DNA of 64,000 bases from Streptomyces lincolnensis (GCF_021173675.1 NZ_JAIHON010000020.1:113012-177011), one strand, 5' to 3'. Positions 34,022 to 43,166 are shown, numbered from the stretch's first letter. The notes: generated by a model not told the origin, from the letters alone. Numbers and translations: made by a program.

Positions 34022-34950
34022 CAGGCGGCCTCTCGTTCGGTGTCGGCCGGAGCACTCTGGTACTCCACGGCGTCGCGGGTGAGTTCCATGAACGCCGCCT
34101 CCAACGAGACGGACTGCGGGGTGAGTTCGTACAGCGCCACCCCGTGCCGGGCGGCGATCGCTCCGATCTCACGGGCGTCGCGACCCAGCACCAGCAGCTC
34201 CTCGGTGGAGGAGGAGGTGATCGTGACATCCGGGCCGGACAGCAGCGAGCGCAGCTTCGCGGTCTCGGCGGTGGCGACCTTCACACCGCCGCCGCTCGCC
34301 TCCCGGGTGAAGTCGTCGACGGTGGTGTCGGCGAGCAGCCGACCGCGTCCGATGATGACCAGGTGGTCGGCGATCAGCGCGGTCTCGCTCATCAGGTGCG
34401 AAGAGAGCATCACGGCCCGCCCTTCGTCGGCCAGCGAGCGCAGCAGGTTGCGCACCCACAGCACGCCCTCGGGGTCGAGGCCGTTGACCGGTTCGTCGAG
34501 CATGACGATCGCGGGGTCGCCGAGCAGGGCCGCCGCGATGCCGAGCCGCTGACCCATGCCGAGCGAGAAGGCCCCCACCCGCTTGCCGGCCACGCTGGTC
34601 AGGCCGGCCAGCTCGATGACCTCGTCCACCCGGCTGCGCGAAATGCCGTGGGTGTACGCGAGCGCCATCAGGTGGTTGAACGCACTGCGCCCGGGGTGGA
34701 CGGACTTGGCCTCCAGCAGGGTGCCGATCTCGTGCAGCGGTGCGGACTGCATGGCGTAGGGCCGACCGCCCACGGTGACCGAGCCTTTGGTGGGGGAGTC
34801 CAGGCCGACGATCATGCGCATGGTCGTGGACTTGCCCGCGCCGTTGGGGCCCAGGAAGCCGGTCACCTCCCCGGGCTTGACGGTGAAGCTCAGGTTGTCG
34901 ACGACCGTCTTGTCGCCGTACCGCTTCGTCAGCTCACTTACCTCGATCAT
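34021..34950 (-). CDS. ABC transporter ATPase (DrrA/CcmA-like)
   Basis: A 309-residue ATPase, first gene of the four-gene operon. Walker A is GPNGAGKST, the signature is FSLGMGQR and Walker B is IVMLDEPVNGLD, with the switch histidine in SSHLMSE. A C-terminal regulatory extension of about 80 residues is typical of lipid, antibiotic or peptide exporters of this branch. A perfect palindrome lies about 120 bases upstream. Confidence 0.94.
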   Translation of the reverse strand: MIEVSELTKRYGDKTVVDNLSFTVKPGEVTGFLGPNGAGKSTTMRMIVGLDSPTKGSVTVGGRPYAMQSAPLHEIGTLLEAKSVHPGRSAFNHLMALAYTHGISRSRVDEVIELAGLTSVAGKRVGAFSLGMGQRLGIAAALLGDPAIVMLDEPVNGLDPEGVLWVRNLLRSLADEGRAVMLSSHLMSETALIADHLVIIGRGRLLADTTVDDFTREASGGGVKVATAETAKLRSLLSGPDVTITSSSTEELLVLGRDAREIGAIAARHGVALYELTPQSVSLEAAFMELTRDAVEYQSAPADTEREAA

Positions 34951-35065
34951 GGGGTGGGCCCTTCCCGTCTCGACCTCGGCCGCGGACGCGCCGCGGTGTC
35001 TGCGTTCGACGCTAGGAGTGCGGCAGGTTCAAACCCTGGGACCACGGGGGAATCTTCGGCGTCCG

Positions 35066-35085
35066 AGTGGTACCCGAGTACCACT
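35066..35085. promoter_or_regulatory. Perfect 20-bp palindrome upstream of the ABC/two-component operon
   Basis: AGTGGTAC and GTACCACT flank a CCGA centre, 115-135 bases before the ATPase start. It is a good candidate for the binding site of the operon's own response regulator. The neighbouring cleavage-oxygenase gene points the same way and ends at 35174, so the palindrome serves only the ABC operon. Confidence 0.6.
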
Positions 35086-35173
35086 GAGCACCACCCGCGC
35101 CGGGGGTCACCGTGCGCCGCTCCCGTCGGAGGTCACCAGTTCTGATACTTGGATCATTATTACTTCGAGAGTC

Positions 35174-36733
35174 TCAGCCAGTGTTGCCGCGCGAGGCCGC
35201 GACGGCACGGTCCAGGGTCGCGTGATCGGCCCAGTTGCCATGGAAGCCGAAGGGAACGCGGCTCGGGAGCTTGACCCTTGCCAGAGGAGTACGGCGCAGG
35301 TCGGCGGCGTCATGGACGAGCAGCTCGGACAACCCGGTGAGGCGGTTCCACCACAGGGTCAGCAGGTAGCCATCGTCCTCCGAGGTGGCGTTCTGGCGGG
35401 CCACAAAGACGGGTTCACCAGGGCTGGTCAGCGCATCGGGCCCCTCGACCACGGTCGTGGCGTCGCTCAGGAAGTCGTGCTTGGCCAGGCCGTCGCTCAT
35501 GGTGTCCTCGGCCAGCGCGCGCGTGGTGACGAAGTAGCCGTAGCGGTGCTCCCGGCCGGTGTACGCGTCGTTGATCCGCGGAAACTCACCGGCGACACCG
35601 CTGGTCATCTCCTCCGTCGCCGATCCGGTGGCCAGGTCGACGCGCCAGCGGTGGGGCAGGGACGGCGGGAACCAGGAGTGGGAGGTGACGGGGGTGTCGA
35701 GCCGGCCGGCAGGAGTGCCCAGGCGGGTGATGCGGTGCCCGTCGACGATGACCTGCCCATTGCACTCGTAGGCGTTGTAGAAGTGGGTGTTTGCCCAGTG
35801 GCCGCCCACCTCGTGCCAGGTGACGGTGTGGGTGCGGCGGTCCATGAGCACGATCTGTACGCCGTGCGGGAGCGATGCCTCATCCCAGACGACTCCCGGC
35901 TTTCCCTGCATGATGTGGTCCAGCCGGAACTGGGCCGGGGTGACGAAGAAAATCGCGTAATGGTCGCTGACGGCGAAGTCGTGCATCAGCACGGGCACTT
36001 TGATGTCGAGACTGTGGCTTTCCACGACGTGCCCGGTCTTCACATCCGCCCGGTACCAGGTGACGACCGGCCCGGTTGCGGCGAAGAAGAGCATGTCGCC
36101 GCTGTCAGGGTCGATCTTGTAGTGGGCGGTGCACAGTACGTCGATGCCACCGTGGAAATCGTGGGTGCCATACGTCTCCAGGGTCTCGGGGTGCATCGCG
36201 TACGGCAGACCGCCCTCGTAATAGACGAGCAGGTGGTCACCGAAGACACCGACGTTGGTGTTCGCCACGTTCTTCGCGGGTGGAGCGCCCTGGGGGAGTG
36301 GACCGGGTGTGCCGCCGTTGGCGAATCCGCTGTAGACGGCCATGCCCTGCTCGACCTCGAACTTCATGGAATCGGTCATCACCCAGCGGGTGCGGAACGC
36401 GGCCCGGCCCTCGCGCAGATAGATTCCGCACACCATGCCGTCGCCCTCCCACCAGTGATAGCGACCGGGATCGCGAGGCTGGAAACGGGGGTTGGACGAG
36501 ACCCGGAACAGAGCCCCTGCGAGGTCGGCCGGGATCTCCCCGTCCACCTCCAAGTCGTAGGCCTCGGTCTCCTCCGTCCAGGGGGTGAAGGGGCCGTCGA
36601 GGAACTTGTTGTGGTGCGCCCAGCCGGCGGCGTCCTGTGCGAGCCGTGGGACCGACGGCCGGAGCGCGGCACGCGGCGCGATCGTCATCGGGTCGGGTGG
36701 AATCAGACCCGGGCCGGAGGTGACTGAGGTCAT
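35174..36733 (-). CDS. Carotenoid oxygenase family protein (lignostilbene/isoeugenol-cleavage type), copy 1
   Basis: A 519-residue Fe(II) dioxygenase of the RPE65/CCD superfamily. The four iron histidines are H204 (TAHYKID), H251 (LMHDFAVSDHY), H317 (NTHFYNAYE) and H498 (GFHGNW). It has an N-terminal extension of about 37 residues over copies 2 and 3. These enzymes cleave a C=C bond with O2, giving two carbonyl products; bacterial relatives act on lignostilbenes, resveratrol and vinyl- or propenylphenols. GGAG precedes the ATG. It lies 87 bases downstream of an aldehyde dehydrogenase in the same operon, which fits oxidation of the aldehyde produced. Confidence 0.9.
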   Translation of the reverse strand: MTSVTSGPGLIPPDPMTIAPRAALRPSVPRLAQDAAGWAHHNKFLDGPFTPWTEETEAYDLEVDGEIPADLAGALFRVSSNPRFQPRDPGRYHWWEGDGMVCGIYLREGRAAFRTRWVMTDSMKFEVEQGMAVYSGFANGGTPGPLPQGAPPAKNVANTNVGVFGDHLLVYYEGGLPYAMHPETLETYGTHDFHGGIDVLCTAHYKIDPDSGDMLFFAATGPVVTWYRADVKTGHVVESHSLDIKVPVLMHDFAVSDHYAIFFVTPAQFRLDHIMQGKPGVVWDEASLPHGVQIVLMDRRTHTVTWHEVGGHWANTHFYNAYECNGQVIVDGHRITRLGTPAGRLDTPVTSHSWFPPSLPHRWRVDLATGSATEEMTSGVAGEFPRINDAYTGREHRYGYFVTTRALAEDTMSDGLAKHDFLSDATTVVEGPDALTSPGEPVFVARQNATSEDDGYLLTLWWNRLTGLSELLVHDAADLRRTPLARVKLPSRVPFGFHGNWADHATLDRAVAASRGNTG

Positions 36734-36820
36734 CGGAGTGCTCCAGGTGCGGGTGGGAGAGAGTCGGTCTGCGGGAGCGGGAGCGGCCCTGGCCGGGCCG
36801 CCCTGTCTGGGAGGCCATGG

Positions 36821-38284
36821 TCAGAACGGGTAGAAGGGGATCTCCTGGCGGACGGTGACCCACTGCTGCTCGGTGAATGCCTCGAGGTTGGCGGCAGCGC
36901 CTCCGTGGCGGGAGCCGTTGCCGGAGTCGCCGACGCCGCCGAACGGGATGGTCGACTCGTCGTTCACTGTTTGGTCGTTGATGTGCACAAGGCCGGTCGG
37001 GATGCGCTCGGCCAGCGCCAGGCCCTTGGCAACATCGCGCGTCAGGATGCCGAGAGAGAGCCCGTACTCGCTGTCGGAGGCCAGCCGGGCGGCCTCGTCG
37101 AGATCCTGGAAGGTCACTACGGGCGCGACAGGGCCGAAGATCTCCTCCGCGTAGGCGCGGGCGGTGAGCGGGACGTCAGCCAGGACGGTGGGCCGGTAGA
37201 ACAGGCCTTCATGGGTACCACCGGCAGCGAGCCGTGCTCCCGCGGTGACAGTGTCGGAGACCACGGCGTGGGCGGCCCGCAGCTGACCCTCGTCGATCAT
37301 GGGGCCCATGAGGACCGTGCCGGTCATCGGATCACCCACGGGTGTGGCGTCGGCGTGCTCGGCGAGGCGGGCTGTGTACTCCTCGGCGATCGAGGAGTGC
37401 ACGAGATGACGGCTGGCGGCCATGCAGACCTGCCCGGCGTTGAAGAAGGAGCCGAAAGCGCCCGCGGACACGGCCTTGTCGAGGTCGGCGTCGTCCAGGA
37501 CGACCAGCGCCGAGTTGCCGCCCAGCTCCAGGTGGACCCGCTTGAGCCGCTGCGCGGCTGCCGCCGCGATGGCCTTCCCGGCCCGGGTGGACCCGGTGAA
37601 GGCGATGACGGGCACGCGCGGGTGCTCCACCAGCGCCGCGCCGACGGCGGCGCCACCGGGCAGGACGTGCAGGACGCCCTCGGGAAGCCCTGCCTCCTCG
37701 AAGACCCGCGCAATGGTGACACCGCCGCAGATCGCGGTGCGCGGATCGGGCTTGAGGACGACCGCGTTGCCCAGGGCCAGCGCCGGGGCCACCGCACGCA
37801 TGGCCAGCAGCATCGGCGCGTTGAACGGGGAGATGACACCGACCACGCCCACCGGGCGCCGCCGCGAGAACGACAGACGGTCCTGAGCTGACCGGAGCAC
37901 TTCACCAAAGGGAGCCGCAGCGAGTGCGCCGGCCTCGTAGCACTCCTCGGCCCCACCATCAGTCGCCTGGGTGTCCGCGAACAGCCGCGGGGCGCCCGAC
38001 TCGCGCACGATCCACTCCGCTATCTCCGCCTGGTGCCGCTCGAAGAGGGCCGCGGCACGCCGCAGCACCCGTGCACGCTCCAGGTACGGCACCGCCGCCC
38101 ATGCGCGTTGGGCCTGCTGCGCGTGCGCCACGGCTCGGTCCAGATCGGCGGGAGATGCTGCGCCAACGCGGCCCAGCGTCTTTCCGGTCGCCGGCTCGGT
38201 GGAGTCGTACGGCTCACCCGAGCCCTTGACCCATCCGCCCGAGAAGATCTGCTCCTGCCAGTCGGCTGCATCGAGAAGGGTCAT
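36821..38284 (-). CDS. Aldehyde dehydrogenase (benzaldehyde/vanillin dehydrogenase-like)
   Basis: A 487-residue NAD(P)+-dependent dehydrogenase: VGVISPFNAPMLLAMRAVAP near the cofactor site, catalytic glutamate in VHLELGGNSA and catalytic cysteine in GQVCMAASR. It is closest to the benzaldehyde/vanillin/salicylaldehyde branch. ATG 38284 with GGAA upstream is preferred to in-frame codons further up. It is promoter-proximal, with the cleavage oxygenase behind it, so the pair would turn a stilbene or phenylpropene into an aromatic acid. Confidence 0.92.
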   Translation of the reverse strand: MTLLDAADWQEQIFSGGWVKGSGEPYDSTEPATGKTLGRVGAASPADLDRAVAHAQQAQRAWAAVPYLERARVLRRAAALFERHQAEIAEWIVRESGAPRLFADTQATDGGAEECYEAGALAAAPFGEVLRSAQDRLSFSRRRPVGVVGVISPFNAPMLLAMRAVAPALALGNAVVLKPDPRTAICGGVTIARVFEEAGLPEGVLHVLPGGAAVGAALVEHPRVPVIAFTGSTRAGKAIAAAAAQRLKRVHLELGGNSALVVLDDADLDKAVSAGAFGSFFNAGQVCMAASRHLVHSSIAEEYTARLAEHADATPVGDPMTGTVLMGPMIDEGQLRAAHAVVSDTVTAGARLAAGGTHEGLFYRPTVLADVPLTARAYAEEIFGPVAPVVTFQDLDEAARLASDSEYGLSLGILTRDVAKGLALAERIPTGLVHINDQTVNDESTIPFGGVGDSGNGSRHGGAAANLEAFTEQQWVTVRQEIPFYPF

Positions 38285-38428
38285 GGTGTTCCGTTCTGCG
38301 TAGATGACACAGGAAGGCGCACCGTCTGCGCCGCCCCTCGGTCCCGGAGGCATCGCGCCGGGTGGCGCTGGTCACTCGGTCGGAACCCGGCCTCGGCCCG
38401 TTCGGGAATAGTGGGATGTCCGGTTGGA

Positions 38429-38473
38429 CAGGACTCGCATCTTGATTAACAGGACATTGCTGTTGAATGTCAA
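38429..38473 (-). promoter_or_regulatory. Promoter and CAGGAC-type operator of the aldehyde dehydrogenase operon
   Basis: On the minus strand TTGACA (38468-38473) is 17 bp from a weak GTTAAT (38445-38450). Overlapping it, the strand reads GTCCTGTTAATCAAGAT, then GCGA, then GTCCTG. The same arrangement is upstream of the extradiol dioxygenase operon, its dead copy and the Rieske operon. An IclR-type repressor site is inferred. Confidence 0.7.
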
Positions 38474-38680
38474 GCGGTATGTCCAAGGTGGCGGCGACAG
38501 GTCGTCGTGCCGGCATGCCCAGGGTGGTGCTGCAGTGTCGGCTCTGGAGGAGCGCCGGGACGCGGCAAGCTTGCAGCAAGCAAGTATTTGCATGAAATGT
38601 GGCGAATTGCATGATGATGAAGGTGAGTCAGGGACCAGTCTCATCCGCTGATCCACGGATCGAGGGAGGACGGCCCTGGG

Positions 38681-38823
38681 GTGCCAATGGGCAACGACGC
38701 ATTGGCCCCACACTTCGGGATTCCCCGCTTCGGGGCGCTCAACTGTCACACCGGCGTGGTCCAGTGGATCGAGGCGTCCGACGGCCTCGCCCCGACTCAC
38801 TTCTTCAACGCCTATGAGGGACG
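38681..38823 (+). pseudogene. Internal fragment of a fourth carotenoid-oxygenase-like gene
   Basis: One frame reads HTGVVQWIEASDGLAPTHFF then NAYEG. This matches the segment around the third iron histidine in the intact copies (TGEVTWVEASDAFSTSHFLNAY). Nothing before or after it continues the fold, so only about 40 codons survive. It lies on the strand opposite to copy 1. Confidence 0.7.
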
Positions 38824-38925
38824 ACAGGGCGCCCGGCGCCATGGGATGGCGGCCTGCGACTGCGGCCTGGACGGGACCCTCCGGCGGCGTGGCCACAGTC
38901 GGCGCCTCGGCCCGGAGACAACCGC

Positions 38926-38962
38926 CGGATGCCGGGACCGCTGCCAGCGGCCCCGGCATCCG
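38926..38962. terminator. Hairpin terminator between the relic and the IclR gene
   Basis: CGGATGCCGGG (38926-38936) and CCCGGCATCCG (38952-38962) form a perfect 11-bp stem with a GC-rich loop. It lies about 150 bases past the stop of the IclR gene, which is transcribed toward it. Confidence 0.55.
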
Positions 38963-39112
38963 CCATGGGCGGGACCCTTCCTTCAGCAAGGGTAGGAGGC
39001 CGCCACGCCTGGGAAGGAGTGCAGCGCCACGGGGGAAAGACCCCCCGTTGGCCCTTAGCTCGAGCCCGAACCGCCACAGCGTCCGTACACCTCGTTCGGC
39101 ACCGCCCGGGTG

Positions 39113-39949
39113 TCAGCCCCCGACGGCTGTCAGTCGCTCACCGATCTCCCGTGCCGTCTCCTGAACCTTCCGGGCCAGCTCCGCCTCCGCCTCGGGGAAC
39201 ACACGAGAGGCCAAGGCCGCGATGCTCACCGCTGCCACTACCTGCTGCTGCTCGTCACGCACGGGAGCGGCGACCCCCATCACGTCGGCGTCGAGTTCGC
39301 CACGAGTGACCGAGTAGCCGCCGCGCCGGATATGGGCCAGCCTCTGCATGAGAGTGTCGACGTCCGTGAGGGTAGCGGGAGTGAAACGGCGCAGGTCTGC
39401 TGATTCAAGAAGCTGGCGGGCTTCCTCGTCGGGGATCCAGGCCAGCAGGACGAGTGCCGCCGCACCCGCGTTGAGGGGGAGAGTGCTGCCCCTCTCGTAG
39501 GAGATGCGCACGGCGCCCGTCCCTGCTTCGGCCCGATCGACGCACACGACCAGCTCTCCGGTCCGCCTGGTGAGCAGGACCGTCTCCCGCACGTCCTCGG
39601 CGAGCGCCGTCATCGCCGGGAGGGCGACTTCGGACAGGCCGTAGCTGCGGCGTGCCAGCCGTGCGATCTCCATGACGCGCAGCCCCAGCCGGAAGCCTCC
39701 ACCCGGCGCCTCCTCGAGGAAGCGGCTGCTCACGAGGCTCTGGAGGTACCGGTACGCGGTCGAGCGAGCCACGCCGAGTCGCTCGGCCACAGCGGTGCCG
39801 GAGACGACGAGGTGGGTGTCGGTGAACATGAGCAGGATGTCCAGGGCCCGGTCGGCCGTGGAGTTACGCTCGCGATAGCTGGTGGACGCTGTTCCTGACA
39901 TGCGAGACATCGTAACGGGTGTCGCGGCGTCTCGGGCACCGGGCGTCAC
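39113..39949 (-). CDS. IclR family transcriptional regulator (last gene of the extradiol operon)
   Basis: A 278-residue IclR protein. The winged helix is about residues 30-85 (ADRALDILLMFTDTHLVVSG, VARSTAYRYLQSL), followed by the effector domain with LPLNAGAAALVLLAW and GVAAPVRDEQQQVVAAVSIA. GTG 39949 overlaps the FAH stop. An internal ATG 13 codons on is possible. Being co-transcribed with catabolic genes suggests it senses one of their intermediates. It is the best candidate for the CAGGAC/GTCCTG operators across this region (inference). Confidence 0.88.
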   Translation of the reverse strand: MTPGARDAATPVTMSRMSGTASTSYRERNSTADRALDILLMFTDTHLVVSGTAVAERLGVARSTAYRYLQSLVSSRFLEEAPGGGFRLGLRVMEIARLARRSYGLSEVALPAMTALAEDVRETVLLTRRTGELVVCVDRAEAGTGAVRISYERGSTLPLNAGAAALVLLAWIPDEEARQLLESADLRRFTPATLTDVDTLMQRLAHIRRGGYSVTRGELDADVMGVAAPVRDEQQQVVAAVSIAALASRVFPEAEAELARKVQETAREIGERLTAVGG

Positions 39950-40788
39950 AATCGGTCCTTGACCACTGTATTGCGCAGTTCGCCGATCCCCTCGACGACC
40001 GTGACGAGTTCCTGCCCCGGCCGGAGAAAGACCTTGGGGTCGCGGCCGGCACCCACGCCCCCCGGGGTACCCGTGGCGATGAGGTCGCCCGGCAGCAGCG
40101 TGATGATGGTGCTGACGTACGCGATGATCGTGGCGACGTCGAAGAGCAGGTCCGCCGTGTTGGACTTCTGCATCGTGGTGCCGTCCACGAGGCAGCTGAT
40201 CGTCAGTCCGGACGCACCGCGCGGCAGTTCGTCCGGTGTGACGAGCGAGGGTCCTACCGGGGTGGTGGCCTCGAAGGTCTTGCCGGACAGGAACTCACGG
40301 GTGCGATGCTGCCAGTCCCGGACGGTGACGTCGTTGAGGACGGTGTAGCCCGCGACCTGCGCCAGCGCCTGGTCCGGCGACACGTGACGTGCGCGGTGTC
40401 CGATCACCACACCGAGCTCAGCCTCCCAGTCCAGGTCGTCGCTCACTGGCGGAATGTGCACGTCGTCGTAGGGTCCGATCAAGGAGCCGTCGTACTTGGC
40501 GAACAGCGTCGGATGGGCCGGGGTCGCCCGGCCCATCTCCTTGATGTGCGTGGCGTAGTTGAGGCCCAGACACACGATCTTGTTCGGGTGAGGGACGACG
40601 GGAGCGAGGGACGCGGTCGACAGGGAGATGCGGTCGCCGTCCTCGGCGGCCGCGCGTTCAGGCCAGTCGTCGCCGCTCGACAGCAGTTCGCCGACGTCGG
40701 AGTAGGGCAGCAGAACGAACTCGTCCCCTTCCTGGCGGGCAGCGGCTGTGCCGCGCTCGTCGTGCAGCCGGACGGTGCTGAGCCTCAT
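39946..40788 (-). CDS. Fumarylacetoacetate hydrolase family protein
   Basis: A 280-residue FAH-fold hydrolase. Metal ligands and active site are seen in LNYATHIKEM, LDWEAELGVVIG and LLPGDLIATGTPGGVGAG. Its ATG lies in the stop of the flavin hydroxylase gene and its stop overlaps the IclR start. It follows a hydroxylase and an extradiol dioxygenase, so it likely hydrolyses or hydrates the ring-cleavage product (acylpyruvate type). The substrate is unknown. Confidence 0.9.
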   Translation of the reverse strand: MRLSTVRLHDERGTAAARQEGDEFVLLPYSDVGELLSSGDDWPERAAAEDGDRISLSTASLAPVVPHPNKIVCLGLNYATHIKEMGRATPAHPTLFAKYDGSLIGPYDDVHIPPVSDDLDWEAELGVVIGHRARHVSPDQALAQVAGYTVLNDVTVRDWQHRTREFLSGKTFEATTPVGPSLVTPDELPRGASGLTISCLVDGTTMQKSNTADLLFDVATIIAYVSTIITLLPGDLIATGTPGGVGAGRDPKVFLRPGQELVTVVEGIGELRNTVVKDRL

Positions 40789-42557
40789 CGGGGCCCTCCT
40801 TGGGGCTTGGAAACACTCTTGGTGACGGGGTGTGCGGTCGGTGCGGGCCGCGGTCGGACGACCTCGTGACTGATCTCCGCCGGACCGTCTGACGCGGCAA
40901 GGGAGAGATCGCGCCCTGGAGCGGGCGCGAAACGACGCAGGCTCTGCGAGACACGCTCTGCCTGGTCGGCTAGGAACACGGCCGCGATCAGCCGGTCAGG
41001 GCGCACCAGCAGGAAGTGTCCCGTGAGCCCGCCGAACAGCGCCTGAAGTCGGCCGTCGGCGTCGGCTACGGCAGTGCGCCCCGGGCGGTCGCGGGGGTAG
41101 CGGTCGTCGAGGACGACCGACACCCGTGTGCCTGCGGGCAGACCGGCGTGCGCGGCAGTGTTCCAGTCGGCGTCGGTGAGGCCTACGCCCAGCAGGCTCC
41201 AGCCGCGGCCGAGCACGTTGTCGAGCCGGGTCACCTGGAGCTGCGGACCGTGCAGGACGCGTGGCTGCGGAAGAAACGTGCCCACCGGTGACCCTTTCTT
41301 GCCGTCGAAGGGGACGACGGCGCCCGAACGAACGCGGGTGTTCGGCCGGTAGCGCATCTCGGTGAGGTACCGGCGCCCCTGCGGGGTGTGCATGGCGATG
41401 CGCACCAACAGGTCGCGCAGCCGCGCGCGGCTGCGGCTGGTCGTCATGACGATGCGGCCGAGCCGGACCGAGAGGTCGATGACGGCCTGAGCGTGTGGGC
41501 GGCGTTCGGTGTCATAGGTGTCGAGGAGGGTGTCTGCCGAGCGTCCGGCCAGGACGTCGGCGAGCTTCCAGCAGAGGTTGGCCGCGTCTCGCACGCCGGA
41601 GTTGAGTCCCTGGCCCGCGAAGGGCGGCATCATGTGGGCGGCGTCGCCCAGAAGAAAGCAGCGTCCGTCGCGCAGGCGGTCGGCCAGCAGTGCGTGGAAC
41701 GTGTACGACACGGCGCGCTCGACCTGGTCCGGGGTGATCTCGCGGTAGGGCCGCAACAGATCGCGTACCAGCTCGAACGGTGGAGGATCGCCGGGCAGGC
41801 CCTCCCCGGGGTGCAGCAGGAACTCGTAGCGGCACCGGCCGTCGCGCCCCGGAACGATGACCGTGGGGCGGCTGGGGTCTCCCATGTGCATGCCGTAGCG
41901 CTGGTCGTGGGGATCTTCCACTGTGTCGGCGACCAGCCACACGTCGGGAAAGCTGCGCCCCTGCATGGGGATGGACAGCAGTTCCCGGACGGTGCTGCGT
42001 CCGCCGTCGCATCCGAGGACGTACGAGACGTCGAAGTGCTCGGCCGGTTCCGTGCCATCGCTCGGCCCGACTCCGACCCGTACCCGGTCGGAGTGCTGTT
42101 CTAGCGAGAACAGCCGTGTGTGGAAACGGGTTTCGACATTGGGGCGGTGGCGCAACTCTTCGACCAGTACCCGCTCCAGGTCGGGTTGGGCGAAGGGGTT
42201 CTTGAACGGGTGTCCGAATCGCTGGTCGCCGAGGCCGCGGGCGTGCACGAGGGGTCGGCCACCGACGTCGAAGTACTTCGTTCCCGTGCCGGGCACGATG
42301 ATCGGGTAGACCGCCCCGTCGATGCCGGCCGACTGCAGCGTGCGCAGCGACTCGTCGTCCAGACTGATCGCCTTGGCGTCGTCGCTCGTTGTCGGATTGC
42401 GCTCGACGAGCAGGACGCGTATGCCGAGTGAGCCGAGCAAATGGGCGGCCGTGAGCCCCGTCGGACCGGCGCCGACCACGAGCACGTCGGCTTGCACCGG
42501 GGCTGCCGAAGCGAATCTTCGCCGCGGTTCCGGATGCGGTGGCTGGGGGTTGCTCAT
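40785..42557 (-). CDS. FAD-dependent aromatic hydroxylase, MhpA-like
   Basis: A 590-residue flavoprotein monooxygenase. The ADP motif is VVGAGPTGLTAAHLLG at about residues 27-42. YVLGCDGGRS and LGDAAHMMPPFAGQGLNSG complete the FAD site, and a C-terminal thioredoxin-like domain is present. The family hydroxylates phenolic acids ortho to an existing hydroxyl. Upstream is a single-domain extradiol dioxygenase, downstream an FAH hydrolase coupled by ATGA: hydroxylate, cleave, hydrolyse. It is related to the partial gene at the left edge but clearly distinct. Confidence 0.93.
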   Translation of the reverse strand: MSNPQPPHPEPRRRFASAAPVQADVLVVGAGPTGLTAAHLLGSLGIRVLLVERNPTTSDDAKAISLDDESLRTLQSAGIDGAVYPIIVPGTGTKYFDVGGRPLVHARGLGDQRFGHPFKNPFAQPDLERVLVEELRHRPNVETRFHTRLFSLEQHSDRVRVGVGPSDGTEPAEHFDVSYVLGCDGGRSTVRELLSIPMQGRSFPDVWLVADTVEDPHDQRYGMHMGDPSRPTVIVPGRDGRCRYEFLLHPGEGLPGDPPPFELVRDLLRPYREITPDQVERAVSYTFHALLADRLRDGRCFLLGDAAHMMPPFAGQGLNSGVRDAANLCWKLADVLAGRSADTLLDTYDTERRPHAQAVIDLSVRLGRIVMTTSRSRARLRDLLVRIAMHTPQGRRYLTEMRYRPNTRVRSGAVVPFDGKKGSPVGTFLPQPRVLHGPQLQVTRLDNVLGRGWSLLGVGLTDADWNTAAHAGLPAGTRVSVVLDDRYPRDRPGRTAVADADGRLQALFGGLTGHFLLVRPDRLIAAVFLADQAERVSQSLRRFAPAPGRDLSLAASDGPAEISHEVVRPRPAPTAHPVTKSVSKPQGGPR

Positions 42558-42600
42558 GGGTGGGACTCCATCGGTCGGCGGCGTGTGAGAGCGCGGTGTG

Positions 42601-43095
42601 CTACTGGACCGGCTGATAGGCGGGACCGCCCTCGGTCAGCAGCCGCTCCACGTCGGCCATGACGTCGGCGGGCTCCTGGTCGAGGTTGAGGGTCTTGCGG
42701 AACGGCTGTCGCACGTCGCGCTCCACCCGCAGATACACCTCGTTGCGGTTGCCCTCGGGGTCGAAGAAGTAGATACCGATCGCGTTGCCGTGGGTGACTT
42801 CCTGCTGCACCTGGATGCCCTCGGCGCGGAACCGGTGGTGGAACTCGATGACCGACTCCAGAGAGTCCACCCGCCAGGACACCTGATGCGTGAGCTTGGC
42901 GCCGTCGTGGGCGGTCCGTCCGCGCTGCAGGACGAACTCGTGGTGCTCCTCCTCAGGGCGGGAGGAGAGGAAGACGATGCCCAGCTCCTCGTCCTCGTCG
43001 GTCACGGTCAGGCCGAGGACCCGCGTGTAGAAGTCGCGCATCGCGTCGAGGTCGTGAACCCAGAAACCGGTGTGACCGAGACCAGTAATCGCCAC
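42601..43095 (-). CDS. VOC-superfamily extradiol dioxygenase
   Basis: A 164-residue single-module glyoxalase/extradiol protein. Likely metal ligands are H8 (GHTGFWV), the histidine in LTHQVSWRV and the glutamate in GNRNEVYL. Classical two-module catechol 2,3-dioxygenases are nearly twice as long, so this is the one-domain type I form. It is the first gene of the operon with hydroxylase, FAH and IclR genes. A decayed duplicate with the same promoter is at 44024-44500. Confidence 0.88.
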   Translation of the reverse strand: MAITGLGHTGFWVHDLDAMRDFYTRVLGLTVTDEDEELGIVFLSSRPEEEHHEFVLQRGRTAHDGAKLTHQVSWRVDSLESVIEFHHRFRAEGIQVQQEVTHGNAIGIYFFDPEGNRNEVYLRVERDVRQPFRKTLNLDQEPADVMADVERLLTEGGPAYQPVQ

Positions 43096-43111
43096 GGCGT
43101 GTCTCCTTTTT

Positions 43112-43166
43112 CAGGATTAGAGTCTTGTTTTACAGGACGATAGGTGGATGCCGAGCTAGACGTCAA
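43112..43166 (-). promoter_or_regulatory. Promoter and operator of the extradiol dioxygenase operon
   Basis: On the minus strand TTGACG (43161-43166) is 18 bp from TATCGT (43137-43142). Immediately downstream the strand reads GTCCTGTAAAACAAGAC, then TCTA, then ATCCTG (43112-43141). It matches the aldehyde dehydrogenase site at the GTCCTGT-N4-CAAGAY-N4-RTCCTG positions. The start codon follows closely after AAAGGAG. Confidence 0.75.
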
